Part shown: piece by piece, positions 8,694-17,892 of the stretch
Layout of the letters: every line of letters begins with the position of its first letter
Position numbering within the stretch: the stretch's first letter is position 1
Source of the DNA: Bryobacteraceae bacterium
Lineage (GTDB): Bacteria; Acidobacteriota; Terriglobia; Bryobacterales; Bryobacteraceae
Assembly: GCA_030041985.1 (NCBI GenBank)
Contig: JASIAM010000090.1
Coordinates: 1 to 42,579, forward strand
DNA length: 42,579 nucleotides
Direction of reading: 5' to 3'
Position numbers and translations under genes: made by a program
The notes under the pieces: model-generated
Database searches by the model: none
What the model was told of the DNA's origin: nothing
What the model saw: only the letters and a program-made list of their open reading frames with translations

Positions 8694-8963
8694 CTATTTG
8701 CCGACCAGGTACCCGATTAACGGATTCCTGAAAAGAATAATGAGCACGATCACGAGGACATAAATTGCTAAAGACTCAATCATCGCCAGACCAATAAATA
8801 ATGTCCGCGTAATGGATTTCTCGGCCTCGGGCTGGCGCGCTAGCGACTCCAAGGCCTTCACGATCGCCCGGCCCATTGCCAGCGCCGGTACCATGGCGCC
8901 GACCGCAATGGCCAACGCAGCCGTAACTGTGGATGCAAGGCTAAACCAAGTCATTTCATGCAT
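8694..8963 (-). CDS. atpE: N-ATPase subunit c (rotor ring), altered ion site
   Basis: This 89-residue membrane protein consists of two helices joined by the conserved loop ARQPEA (residues 42-47). Helix 2 carries the ion-binding Glu63 with Ser64 and Tyr68 (IESLAIY), the spacing of the Na+-binding set E65/S66/Y70 of Ilyobacter tartaricus. By hand alignment on the ARQPEA loop, the fourth ligand position (Gln32 in Ilyobacter, often Glu in N-ATPases as I recall) is Met30, and the Thr67 position is Leu65. The site therefore keeps the carboxylate but loses polar ligands, so the ion (Na+ or H+) is uncertain. Confidence 0.94.
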   Translation of the reverse strand: MHEMTWFSLASTVTAALAIAVGAMVPALAMGRAIVKALESLARQPEAEKSITRTLFIGLAMIESLAIYVLVIVLIILFRNPLIGYLVGK

Positions 8964-8973
8964 AAGATTAAGA

Positions 8974-9660
8974 TTACCCTTCTTTCGCTAGAGCCTTTGT
9001 TCCCAAGGACTGAATGCCTCCCGCGATATAGACAAGCGCTAGCATCCCGAATATGTATGCCTGCACTAAAGCTTCGATAATGTGCAGGAACAAAATGGGA
9101 ATCGGCGCTAGAAACCCTGCCACAATGATCACGAGCAGCGCCGCCATTTCCAGACTGAACATATTGCCAAACAGCCGGACCGCCAGAGCTACAGTCCGCG
9201 AAAGCTCGCTCACAATTTGAAAGGGCAGCAGTATAGGGTTCGGTTCCACGTAGTGGCGGAGGTATCGCCTCAAGCCGTGGATTTGAATACCGTACCAGTG
9301 CACCGACAGAAACACCAAGAGCGCCAAGCCGGTGGTTGTAGAAAGGTCGGCGGTGGGGCTATGTAGCCCCGGAAGAATACCCGTGAGATTGGCCGCGGCG
9401 AGATATATCCAGAGAGTGCCGACGAAGGGCAGGACTCTTTTACCGGCTTCCGGCAGAACGGCGTCTATGGCTTCCTGAATGGCCAATACGAGACCCTCCC
9501 GAGTGATTTCCCAAGCGGTTCGTTCTGTGTGGAAGCCGCGGTTGTGCCCACGACACAGGAGAAACAGGAACAACATTAGACCCCATGTTGTCACTACGGT
9601 ATCGCTTACGAATAAATGCCCTAGCCGAAATAATGCCACGGCCGGCAACTGTCCGTCCAT
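8974..9660 (-). CDS. atpB: N-ATPase subunit a
   Basis: This 228-residue polytopic membrane protein forms the ion half-channels against the c-ring. The essential stator Arg is visible as Arg162 in SRTVALAVRLFGNMFSLEM. Other hallmarks are WIYLAAANLTGILPGLHSPTADLSTT and a C-terminal pair of helices ending in VQAYIFGMLALVYIAGGI. It lies 4 nt after atpQ, where other N-ATPase operons carry atpR. Confidence 0.95.
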   Translation of the reverse strand: MDGQLPAVALFRLGHLFVSDTVVTTWGLMLFLFLLCRGHNRGFHTERTAWEITREGLVLAIQEAIDAVLPEAGKRVLPFVGTLWIYLAAANLTGILPGLHSPTADLSTTTGLALLVFLSVHWYGIQIHGLRRYLRHYVEPNPILLPFQIVSELSRTVALAVRLFGNMFSLEMAALLVIIVAGFLAPIPILFLHIIEALVQAYIFGMLALVYIAGGIQSLGTKALAKEG

Positions 9661-9664
9661 GTTA

Positions 9665-9966
9665 TTAGTCCTTCACAAACAGATAGACATTCACGGCGCC
9701 GACTATTACCCCGAGGAGTATCATTCCTACGCTCCAACGCACGCTGTAGCCTTCCGCCAAGCTGTCCAACCATCGGCCGAGGTATGCGCCGACGATCACT
9801 GGCAGCACGAACATAACTCCTAAGACGCCCAAATAGACCGATTGGCCAATGACAGTTTCGTTTTCTTTGGCGGCGCGCTTCATTCTTAGGGCTTGTTCCT
9901 TAATCCGCTTTTCAAGTCTTCTCCCATTGGCGAGCGGATTTGGTTGAGGGTTGCGTTCTGATGGGT

Positions 9967-9970
<4 letters not shown>
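9665..9970 (-). CDS. atpQ: N-ATPase accessory membrane protein AtpQ (AtpI/AtpZ-like)
   Basis: This 101-residue protein has a basic, hydrophilic N-terminal half (to about 50) followed by two membrane helices (VYLGVLGVMFVLPVIVGAYLG and SVGMILLGVIVGAVNVYLFV). This is the AtpI/AtpZ layout, and its place between atpC and atpB identifies it as AtpQ. The start at 9970 gives an ATGA overlap with the atpC stop. The second small membrane gene usual in this family, atpR, is absent. Confidence 0.88.
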
Positions 9971-11787
<1,817 letters not shown>

Positions 11788-11871
11788 TTTGGCGCTAATT
11801 TTGGGTCTAAACCCAGTCCTGCTTGGGGCGGGCTGCTAAGTAGACAGCCGCAAGCCGAATCATCGTAATTT

Positions 11872-11887
11872 TGGACTCAAAGCTGCT
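11872..11887 (+). promoter_or_regulatory. Probable sigma-54 promoter before the CBS gene
   Basis: The plus strand reads TGGACTCAAAGCTGCT followed by a T run. The spacing is exact; TGG and TGCT match, while the middle of the -24 element is poor. The -12 C is 24 nt before the ATG, the same geometry as the other units, which raises my confidence. Confidence 0.45.
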
Positions 11888-11909
11888 TTTTCAGTGGGAG
11901 GACGTGTAT

Positions 11910-12380
11910 ATGAAAGTCAACGAGGTTATGGTTCGAGACGTAAAGTTTTGCCATCCCGGCAATGATCTCTGTCAGGCTGCAGAGATCATGTCAAGAAACG
12001 GCTGCGGGGCGCTCCCGGTGTTGGACGAGTCCGGGCGTTTGTTAACTATGATTACTGATAGAGACATCTGCATTGCGCTCGGCAAACTGAACCACAGAGC
12101 ATCGGACGTATGCGTGTCGGAAGTAACTTCGGCGCGCTATTTCGCCTGCCAGGCGGACGAAGATATTCTCTCCGCCCTGCAAACGATGGCGGCTCAGGAG
12201 GTGCGCCGTTTACCGGTTTTGGATAAGGAGGGACACGTAGTCGGTATTCTATCGATCGACGACATTGTTCGGTATGCAAAGCCGAATTCGGATGTGAGTT
12301 TTGAAGAGGTTGTCATGACCCTAAAGGCAATCTATGAGCATGGAGAACATGGGGAGATTGCCCTGCCAATTCGAGAATAA
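11910..12380 (+). CDS. CBS-domain pair protein
   Basis: This 156-residue cytoplasmic protein has two CBS motifs: PGNDLCQAAEIMSRNGCGALPVLDESGRLLTMITDRDI (residues 17-55) and DEDILSALQTMAAQEVRRLPVLDKEGHVVGILSIDDI (about 85-125). CBS pairs bind adenosine nucleotides and sense energy state. The first 16 residues (MKVNEVMVRDVKFCHP) carry a Cys-His pair that is repeated in the relic at 2936-3121. A GGGAGG ribosome site fixes the start. It is divergent from the ATPase operon, which makes an energy-sensing role there attractive but unproven. Confidence 0.92.
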   Translation: MKVNEVMVRDVKFCHPGNDLCQAAEIMSRNGCGALPVLDESGRLLTMITDRDICIALGKLNHRASDVCVSEVTSARYFACQADEDILSALQTMAAQEVRRLPVLDKEGHVVGILSIDDIVRYAKPNSDVSFEEVVMTLKAIYEHGEHGEIALPIRE

Positions 12381-12605
12381 TCGCCATTGTGAATCGACTA
12401 GCGGACGAGATGGCTTATTTTCAAAGCTGTTCGCCGCAAGCCTGACGGCGCACAAGGATTACTGGGATGGGTCTGTCCGCCAGTCGTACCGCCGCGAGAT
12501 TATGGCTGGCTGCAGTCCGCATCCCAGGTGGAGCGCGGGGTTCGCGCCAAAATGAACCAGTTGTGTTCGAATAGCAGATCGCAAGGATAACGAATCCCGG
12601 CATGA

Positions 12606-13115
12606 CTAAGCCGCTGCGCGTACGACGGGAACCTTGTGCTCCTTCGGTTGGGCTGCCTTAGCAGCTATCAACTCCAGTACCCCATCGTCAAGGGTTGCTG
12701 TGGTCTTTTCGACGTCGATTGCTGATGGAACGTCTACCCGCCGGTACAGCTTTCGAGATCCCAGTTCTGAAATATGTGCTTTGCCCTCCACCTTATCTTC
12801 CTTTTGCTCCGATTGAGCTTCTATGAAAACTGTACTTGGAAGCGCTGTGATCTGGATCTCTTTGGTCTTGAATCCTGGCGCAGCAACGCGGATGCGAAAC
12901 TCCTTCTCGTTTTCGATCAAGTCGAGTGGAGGCGACCAGAGAATCTCATGTTCCGCGTTCAGCCAGTCTTCGAGATCTTGCCCGTCGCTGAATCCTCTCT
13001 CCGCAAAGAAGGAGAAAGCTCTCTGCCGAATCGCCTGGAATAACTCATCGACGTGTTTGAAAAACGGTGCTGTAGCTTCGCTTTTCGGAAGTTTTTGAAC
13101 TGCGACTGAAGACAT
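12606..13115 (-). CDS. Small heat-shock protein, Hsp20/alpha-crystallin family
   Basis: This 169-residue holdase chaperone has an N-terminal helical arm (to about 55), then the alpha-crystallin domain: PPLDLIENEKEFRIRVAAPGF, KEIQITALPSTVFIEAQSE, RKLYRRVDVPSAIDVEKTTATLDDGVLEL. The C-terminal tail holds a KVPVV motif in the place of the usual I-x-I anchor. The start at 13115 is set by a GGAG ribosome site; an upstream ATG at 13205 adds residues without family similarity. It is divergent from the por operon. The 225 bases between it and the CBS stop (12381-12605) hold nothing I can identify. Confidence 0.93.
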   Translation of the reverse strand: MSSVAVQKLPKSEATAPFFKHVDELFQAIRQRAFSFFAERGFSDGQDLEDWLNAEHEILWSPPLDLIENEKEFRIRVAAPGFKTKEIQITALPSTVFIEAQSEQKEDKVEGKAHISELGSRKLYRRVDVPSAIDVEKTTATLDDGVLELIAAKAAQPKEHKVPVVRAAA

Positions 13116-13188
13116 ATGTGACTCCTTGTTGGAATTCCGGTGATTGCCGACCGGCCGGATCGGTATGACCGTGGCCTGTTTTGCGAGC

Positions 13189-13204
13189 GGCACGTTGTTT
13201 ACCA
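13189..13204 (-). promoter_or_regulatory. Weak sigma-54 promoter candidate before hsp20
   Basis: The minus strand reads TGGTAAACAACGTGCC, with correct GG-N10-GC spacing but only TGG, A and TGC matching. It lies 75 nt from the ATG, unlike the other sites, so it may be chance. Confidence 0.25.
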
Positions 13205-13390
13205 TTCGATCGGCTAGTTAACTTAGTACTTTGATCCAACGGTCTTCGTCAAATCACGCAGGCAGGCTACCGGATTGCGTCCTTTCGCGCAGAGTAATCC
13301 CGGTCGATGATCGCTCGAGTCTTGGAAACGGAGATTGCATCAACGATTACGGTCATTTACCCGAGTTCCGAGAGAGTTGGTACGGGATGT

Positions 13391-13406
13391 TGGCGGACGG
13401 CGTGCT
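13391..13406 (+). promoter_or_regulatory. Possible sigma-54 promoter before the por operon
   Basis: The plus strand reads TGGCGGACGGCGTGCT, with exact spacing and matches at TGGC and TGCT. The -12 C is 13 nt before the GTG of porG, the same leaderless geometry as at atpD. A second candidate, AGGCTACCGGATTGCG at 13264-13279, would give a 128-nt leader. I cannot decide between them. Confidence 0.3.
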
Positions 13407-13417
13407 TGGTTTAGGAT

Positions 13418-14002
13418 GTGGTACAAGTCAGATTACATGGCCGTGGGGGGCAAGGCGTTGTCACTGCGGCTGAAATCCTTTCTGTGGCGGCCTTTCTCGA
13501 AGGCAAGTTTGCTCAGGCTTTTCCGAGCTTCGGATCGGAGCGGATGGGAGCCCCGGTGGCTTCTTATTGCCGCATAGACGATAAGCCGATACGGTCGCGT
13601 GAGCCGGTGATTCAGCCCGACGTCATTATTATTCAGGACCCCACTCTGTTGCATGACGTTCGTACGCTTGAAGGGCTGGCCCCGAATGGGTATATGCTGC
13701 TGAATTCGAGCCGTCGTTTGGAGCAAGTGAGAACCTGGAGCCAGCATGCCAACATTCCACCAAGCCACTTTTGCACGATTCCGGCAACCGAGATCGCTCG
13801 TCATCATTTGAACCGGCCCTTACCAAACAGCTCGCTACTGGGCGGCTTGGCGGCGCTGACCAGTCTGGTCCAGTTGGAATCGATTAAGGCGGCCCTCCGA
13901 AGCAAATTCGCAGGAAATATCGGAGACCGCAATGCCGCCGCAGCGGCAGAGGCTTTTACCCTCGTCCGTGAGAACACCGGCTGGGAGGGTAATCAATCAT
14001 GA
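13418..14002 (+). CDS. porG: Pyruvate/2-oxoacid:ferredoxin oxidoreductase, gamma subunit
   Basis: This 194-residue protein with a GTG start has the gamma signature at the N-terminus, VQVRLHGRGGQGVVTAAEIL, followed by GSERMGAPVASYCRIDDKPI. It is part of the four-subunit type of pyruvate oxidoreductase, which converts pyruvate and CoA to acetyl-CoA and CO2 with release of low-potential electrons. The stop overlaps the porA start as ATGA. No clear ribosome site precedes it. The true substrate (pyruvate or another 2-oxoacid) is inferred only from the family and the neighbouring acetyl-CoA gene. Confidence 0.92.
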   Translation: MVQVRLHGRGGQGVVTAAEILSVAAFLEGKFAQAFPSFGSERMGAPVASYCRIDDKPIRSREPVIQPDVIIIQDPTLLHDVRTLEGLAPNGYMLLNSSRRLEQVRTWSQHANIPPSHFCTIPATEIARHHLNRPLPNSSLLGGLAALTSLVQLESIKAALRSKFAGNIGDRNAAAAAEAFTLVRENTGWEGNQS

Positions 14003-15252
14003 GGAAACAGATTGAAGGGTCGCGCGCTGTAGCCGAGACGGTTGCCCTTTGCCGCCCGCAAGTGATCTGCGCCTACCCGATCACACCGCAGACACACATT
14101 GTCGAAGCGCTCGGGGAGATGGCCGGTTCCCGCAACCTGCAGCCTTGCGAATTCATCAATGTGGAATCGGAATTCGCCGCGCTATCGGTAGCCATCGGCG
14201 CATCGGCTGCGGGCGCGCGCGCCTATACTGCAACCGCAAGCCAAGGGCTTCTATATATGGCCGAAGCCGTCTACAATGCTTCCGGATTGGGGCTGCCGAT
14301 TGTCATGACGATCGGGAATCGCGCCATCGGCGCTCCTATTAACATCTGGAACGATCATTCGGATTCGATGGCTCTGCGCGATGCGGGGTGGATTCAGCTT
14401 TACGCCGAAACCAACCAGGAAGCTGCGGATCAACATATCCAGGCATTCCGGCTGGCAGAGGAGTTGTCCTGCCCGGTGATGGTGTGCATGGATGGCTTTA
14501 TCCTTACCCATGCGTACGAGCCTGTCGACATACCCGTGCAACAGCAGGTGGATGATTGGCTGCCCGCGTTCGATCCCCGCCAGGTGCTGGATCCGGCCGA
14601 GCCCATTTCCATAGGAGCCATGGTCGGGCCGGAGGCGTTCCTGGAAGTTCGGTATCTGGCGCACCATAAACAGGTCCGCGCGCTGGAGCGGATTCCCCAG
14701 TTGAGCGAGGACTTTCGAAAATCGTTCGGGCGTGATTCCGGCGGTCTCCTGAGAAGTTATCGCGTAGAGAATGCGGAGACGATTGTGGTCGCGCTTGGCT
14801 CGGTCAACGGAACTATCCAGGAGGTCGTGGACGAAATGCGTGTTCACGGGCATTCTATCGGATCGCTCAGCATCACTTGCTTTCGACCATTTCCTCGCGA
14901 GGCTCTCCGGGCCGCGCTGGCGGGCGCCAGGCGGGTGGTAGTTATCGAAAAGTCCCTGGCCGTGGGGAGCGGCGGGATATTATCGGCCGATGTCCAAATG
15001 GCTCTAGCGGGTCGGGGCACGAGGCTTTACACGGTGATTGCTGGCCTCGGCGGACGGGCAGTCACGAGGACCTCACTCCAGCGATGCTTCGAACAAGCCA
15101 TAGCAGACCGCCTGGAACTTCTGACATTTTTGGACCTAGATACAAGACTGATCATCAGGCATCTCGAACGGGAACGCCTGCGAAGACGATCCGGTCCCGT
15201 GGCGGAGAATCTACTGCACGATATCGACCTCATCGCCGCACAAATCGGATGA
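13999..15252 (+). CDS. porA: Pyruvate/2-oxoacid:ferredoxin oxidoreductase, alpha subunit
   Basis: This 417-residue protein has the alpha hallmarks: GSRAVAETVALCRPQVICAYPITPQTHIVE (domain I), ESEFAALSVAIGASAAGARAYTATASQGL, and GLPIVMTIGNRAIGAPINIWNDHSD. Its later part (ETIVVALGSVNGTIQEVVDEM) is the domain that contacts CoA in this family. The length is normal for PorA. It is coupled to porG by an ATGA overlap and followed by porB after 7 nt. Confidence 0.94.
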   Translation: MRKQIEGSRAVAETVALCRPQVICAYPITPQTHIVEALGEMAGSRNLQPCEFINVESEFAALSVAIGASAAGARAYTATASQGLLYMAEAVYNASGLGLPIVMTIGNRAIGAPINIWNDHSDSMALRDAGWIQLYAETNQEAADQHIQAFRLAEELSCPVMVCMDGFILTHAYEPVDIPVQQQVDDWLPAFDPRQVLDPAEPISIGAMVGPEAFLEVRYLAHHKQVRALERIPQLSEDFRKSFGRDSGGLLRSYRVENAETIVVALGSVNGTIQEVVDEMRVHGHSIGSLSITCFRPFPREALRAALAGARRVVVIEKSLAVGSGGILSADVQMALAGRGTRLYTVIAGLGGRAVTRTSLQRCFEQAIADRLELLTFLDLDTRLIIRHLERERLRRRSGPVAENLLHDIDLIAAQIG

Positions 15253-15259
15253 GTAATTT

Positions 15260-16261
15260 ATGGCATCGCAACCTATCAAGTTCTTTCAAACAGGGACATT
15301 TACCATCGGCAACCGGCTGCTCCCGGAGGCGGCCCGCTCGATACAGTCTGATCCACTCCGCGCCAATTCGCTGAACTGCGGCCATCGGGCCTGCCAGGGC
15401 TGCGGGGAAGCGCTGGGCGCGCGCTACGCGATTGACGCCGCCATCCGGGCTGCGCAAGGAAAGCTCATCGTGGCTAATGCGACCGGCTGCCTGGAGGTGT
15501 TCTCCACACCTTACCCCGAAAGTTCGTGGCAAATTCCGTGGATGCATTCTTTGTTCGGAAACGCGGCGGCCGTAGCCACCGGTATCGCTGCAGCGATGAA
15601 GGTCAAAGGCCGGACCGATGTCCGCGTGGTCGCGCAGGGTGGAGATGGCGGCACGGCCGATATCGGTCTGGCCTGCTTGTCCGGAATGTTCGAGCGTGCC
15701 GACGACGTGTTGTTTATCTGCTACGACAACGAAGCTTATATGAATACAGGCGTACAGCGCTCGAGTGCAACTCCTCCCGCCGCGCGCACCGCGACCACTC
15801 CAGCAACAGGCGGGCAGCGCGGGGCGAGGTTCGGCCAAGGAAAGAATCTGCCGTTGATCGCCATGGCCCATCACATCTCATATGTAGCCACGGCTTCGGT
15901 GGGGGATCTACGAGATCTGGAAGCGAAGGTCGAAAAAGCTATCGGCATGGGCGGAGCGCGCTACATTCACGTCCATGTACCGTGTCCGCTAGGGTGGGGA
16001 TCGGCGCCCCACGACACGATTAAAGTCGCGCGCGCCGCGATGGAAAGCGGCCTGTTCCCGATCATGGAAGCAGAGCACGGCGAGGTCATCGGCCGCAGGC
16101 TGATCCGAAAAAAACTCCCGGTCGAAGAGTACCTCAAGCTACAGAAACGCTTTGCGCACCTGTTTTCGCCAGTTCGCGATGCTGCGGCGATCGCTGCCAT
16201 TCAGGCCATTGCCGACGGAAACATTCGAAAGTTCGGACTAATGGAGGAACACCAGCAATGA
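15260..16261 (+). CDS. porB: Pyruvate/2-oxoacid:ferredoxin oxidoreductase, beta subunit (TPP-binding)
   Basis: This 333-residue protein carries the thiamine diphosphate site: GGDGGTADIGLACLSGMFER followed by CYDNEAYMNTGVQRS (GDG...N, Mg and TPP ligands). Cys residues for the proximal [4Fe-4S] cluster are at CGHRACQGCGEALGAR (residues about 35-50) and later. The segment SATPPAARTATTPATGG is a typical PorB loop. The stop overlaps the next gene by 4 nt, so all four genes are one translational unit. Confidence 0.95.
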   Translation: MASQPIKFFQTGTFTIGNRLLPEAARSIQSDPLRANSLNCGHRACQGCGEALGARYAIDAAIRAAQGKLIVANATGCLEVFSTPYPESSWQIPWMHSLFGNAAAVATGIAAAMKVKGRTDVRVVAQGGDGGTADIGLACLSGMFERADDVLFICYDNEAYMNTGVQRSSATPPAARTATTPATGGQRGARFGQGKNLPLIAMAHHISYVATASVGDLRDLEAKVEKAIGMGGARYIHVHVPCPLGWGSAPHDTIKVARAAMESGLFPIMEAEHGEVIGRRLIRKKLPVEEYLKLQKRFAHLFSPVRDAAAIAAIQAIADGNIRKFGLMEEHQQ

Positions 16262-17883
16262 GTCACCCGTTTGCGGCCACCCTTGAGGTCGGATCGAGCC
16301 TGGTAAATCGCACGGGATCGTGGCGAACCGAACGGCCAGTTTACGTCTCGCGGATGCCGCCTTGCAATCACGCGTGTCCTGCCGGGGAAGAGGTGCAACT
16401 CTGGCTGTATCACGCGGAATCGGGCGACTATCAGGCCGCTTGGAAGACGCTGGTTAAACGTAATCCGTTTCCCGCCACCATGGGCCGGATCTGTTATCAC
16501 CCCTGCGAGTCACAATGCAATCGCGGGCAACTGGATCAGTCCGTCAATATTCACGCCGTCGAAAGATTCTTAGGAGATGAAGCGATTCGCCGCAACTGGC
16601 AGTTTGAAAGAACCGCATCCCCGACAGGCAAGCACATTCTAGTCGTAGGGGCTGGCCCTTGCGGCCTTTCGGCTGCGTATCAATTGTCCCGGCTTGGGCA
16701 TGACGTCACTGTCCACGAAGCGGGGCCTCTGGCCGGCGGCATGATGCAGTTTGGCATTCCCAAATACCGGTTGCCGCGAGAAATACTCAACGCCGAAATC
16801 GCACGTATCGAAGCGGGTGGTGTCAACATTCTACTGAACGAGAATGTAGACGATCTCGCGGACGTGGTGGCATCCTCCCGCTTTAACGCGGTTTTCCTCG
16901 CCACAGGCGCTCAGATTGCGAAACGAGCCTGGATTCCGGCTGGCGATGCCAGCCGTATTGTGGATGCACTCCAATTCTTGCGCGAATCGGGAATCGGGGA
17001 GCCCCCATCACTGGGCCGGAGGGTGATCATCATCGGCGGCGGTAATACGGCCATGGATGCCGCGCGTACTGCCAGGAGGCTCGGCGCGACCGATGCCCTG
17101 ATCGTGTACCGCAGAACGCGTGAGAAAATGCCGGCACACGAACAGGAATTACAGGAGGCTCTGGAAGAAGGGATCAAAGTCAAGTGGCTTTCGACCATCA
17201 AAGCTGCGGAAGGCCAATCGATCACCGTGGAGAAGATGCGACTCAATAGCGCCGGGTTCCCGGAGCCGACCGGAGAGTTCGAAACAATCGAGGCCGATAG
17301 CGTGGTTCTTGCCCTCGGCCAGGACACCGATCTGGATTTCCTGCGCAATGTCAAAGGCCTTGAATTTGAGGATGGCTTAGTCAAGATGGATGGCAACATG
17401 ATGACTGGGTATCCCGGCATATTCGCGGGCGGTGACGTGGTCCCCTCCGAGCGCACAGCCACCGTCGCCATTGGGCACGGCAGAAAGGCCGCTTTGTGCA
17501 TGGACGCTTATCTTCGGAATGCGGCGCCTGAACCGGAGTCTACCTTGGAGTTGGCATCATTCGACCGTCTGAACACCTGGTATTACTCGGATGCTCCAAA
17601 GACGGTTCAGAGTGTGCTCGATACTGTCCGGAGACAGACGACGTTTGCAGAGGTCATTGCCGGGCTGGATGAAAGCAACGCGTTGTTTGAGGCGCGACGC
17701 TGCCTTTCCTGCGGCAATTGCTTTGCGTGCGACAACTGCTATGGCGTGTGCCCCGACAATGCAGTAATCAAGAGCAAGAATGGGCAAGGCTACCGGTTCA
17801 ACTATGACTTCTGCAAAGGCTGCGGGTTGTGCGCCGCAGAGTGCCCCTGTGGCGCAATCCGTATGGAACCGGAAGAAATTTAG
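16258..17883 (+). CDS. GltD-like NAD(P)H flavoprotein fused to a 2[4Fe-4S] ferredoxin domain; electron partner of Por
   Basis: This 541-residue protein has three parts. The N-terminal Fe-S domain (residues about 35-110) carries CNHACPAGEE and CYHPCESQCNRGQLD. The flavin core has an FAD fold VVGAGPCGLSAAYQLSRLG near 125 and an NADPH fold IIGGGNTAMDAARTARRLGA near 260. The C-terminal ferredoxin has two clusters (CLSCGNCFACDNCYGVCP and CKGCGLCAAECPCGAI, from about 480). The separate PorD ferredoxin subunit is missing from the operon, and this C-terminal domain probably replaces it. Electrons from pyruvate could thus pass directly to NAD(P)+ or be tapped from the flavin. It ends 9 nt before the convergent acyl-CoA synthetase gene. 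Confidence 0.9.
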   Translation: MSHPFAATLEVGSSLVNRTGSWRTERPVYVSRMPPCNHACPAGEEVQLWLYHAESGDYQAAWKTLVKRNPFPATMGRICYHPCESQCNRGQLDQSVNIHAVERFLGDEAIRRNWQFERTASPTGKHILVVGAGPCGLSAAYQLSRLGHDVTVHEAGPLAGGMMQFGIPKYRLPREILNAEIARIEAGGVNILLNENVDDLADVVASSRFNAVFLATGAQIAKRAWIPAGDASRIVDALQFLRESGIGEPPSLGRRVIIIGGGNTAMDAARTARRLGATDALIVYRRTREKMPAHEQELQEALEEGIKVKWLSTIKAAEGQSITVEKMRLNSAGFPEPTGEFETIEADSVVLALGQDTDLDFLRNVKGLEFEDGLVKMDGNMMTGYPGIFAGGDVVPSERTATVAIGHGRKAALCMDAYLRNAAPEPESTLELASFDRLNTWYYSDAPKTVQSVLDTVRRQTTFAEVIAGLDESNALFEARRCLSCGNCFACDNCYGVCPDNAVIKSKNGQGYRFNYDFCKGCGLCAAECPCGAIRMEPEEI

Positions 17884-17892
17884 AGGATGATG

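Noticed and set aside
13323-13339. Sigma-54 site TTGGAAACGGAGATTGCA before the por operon
   Set aside because: GG and GC are 11 nt apart instead of 10, which sigma-54 does not tolerate well.
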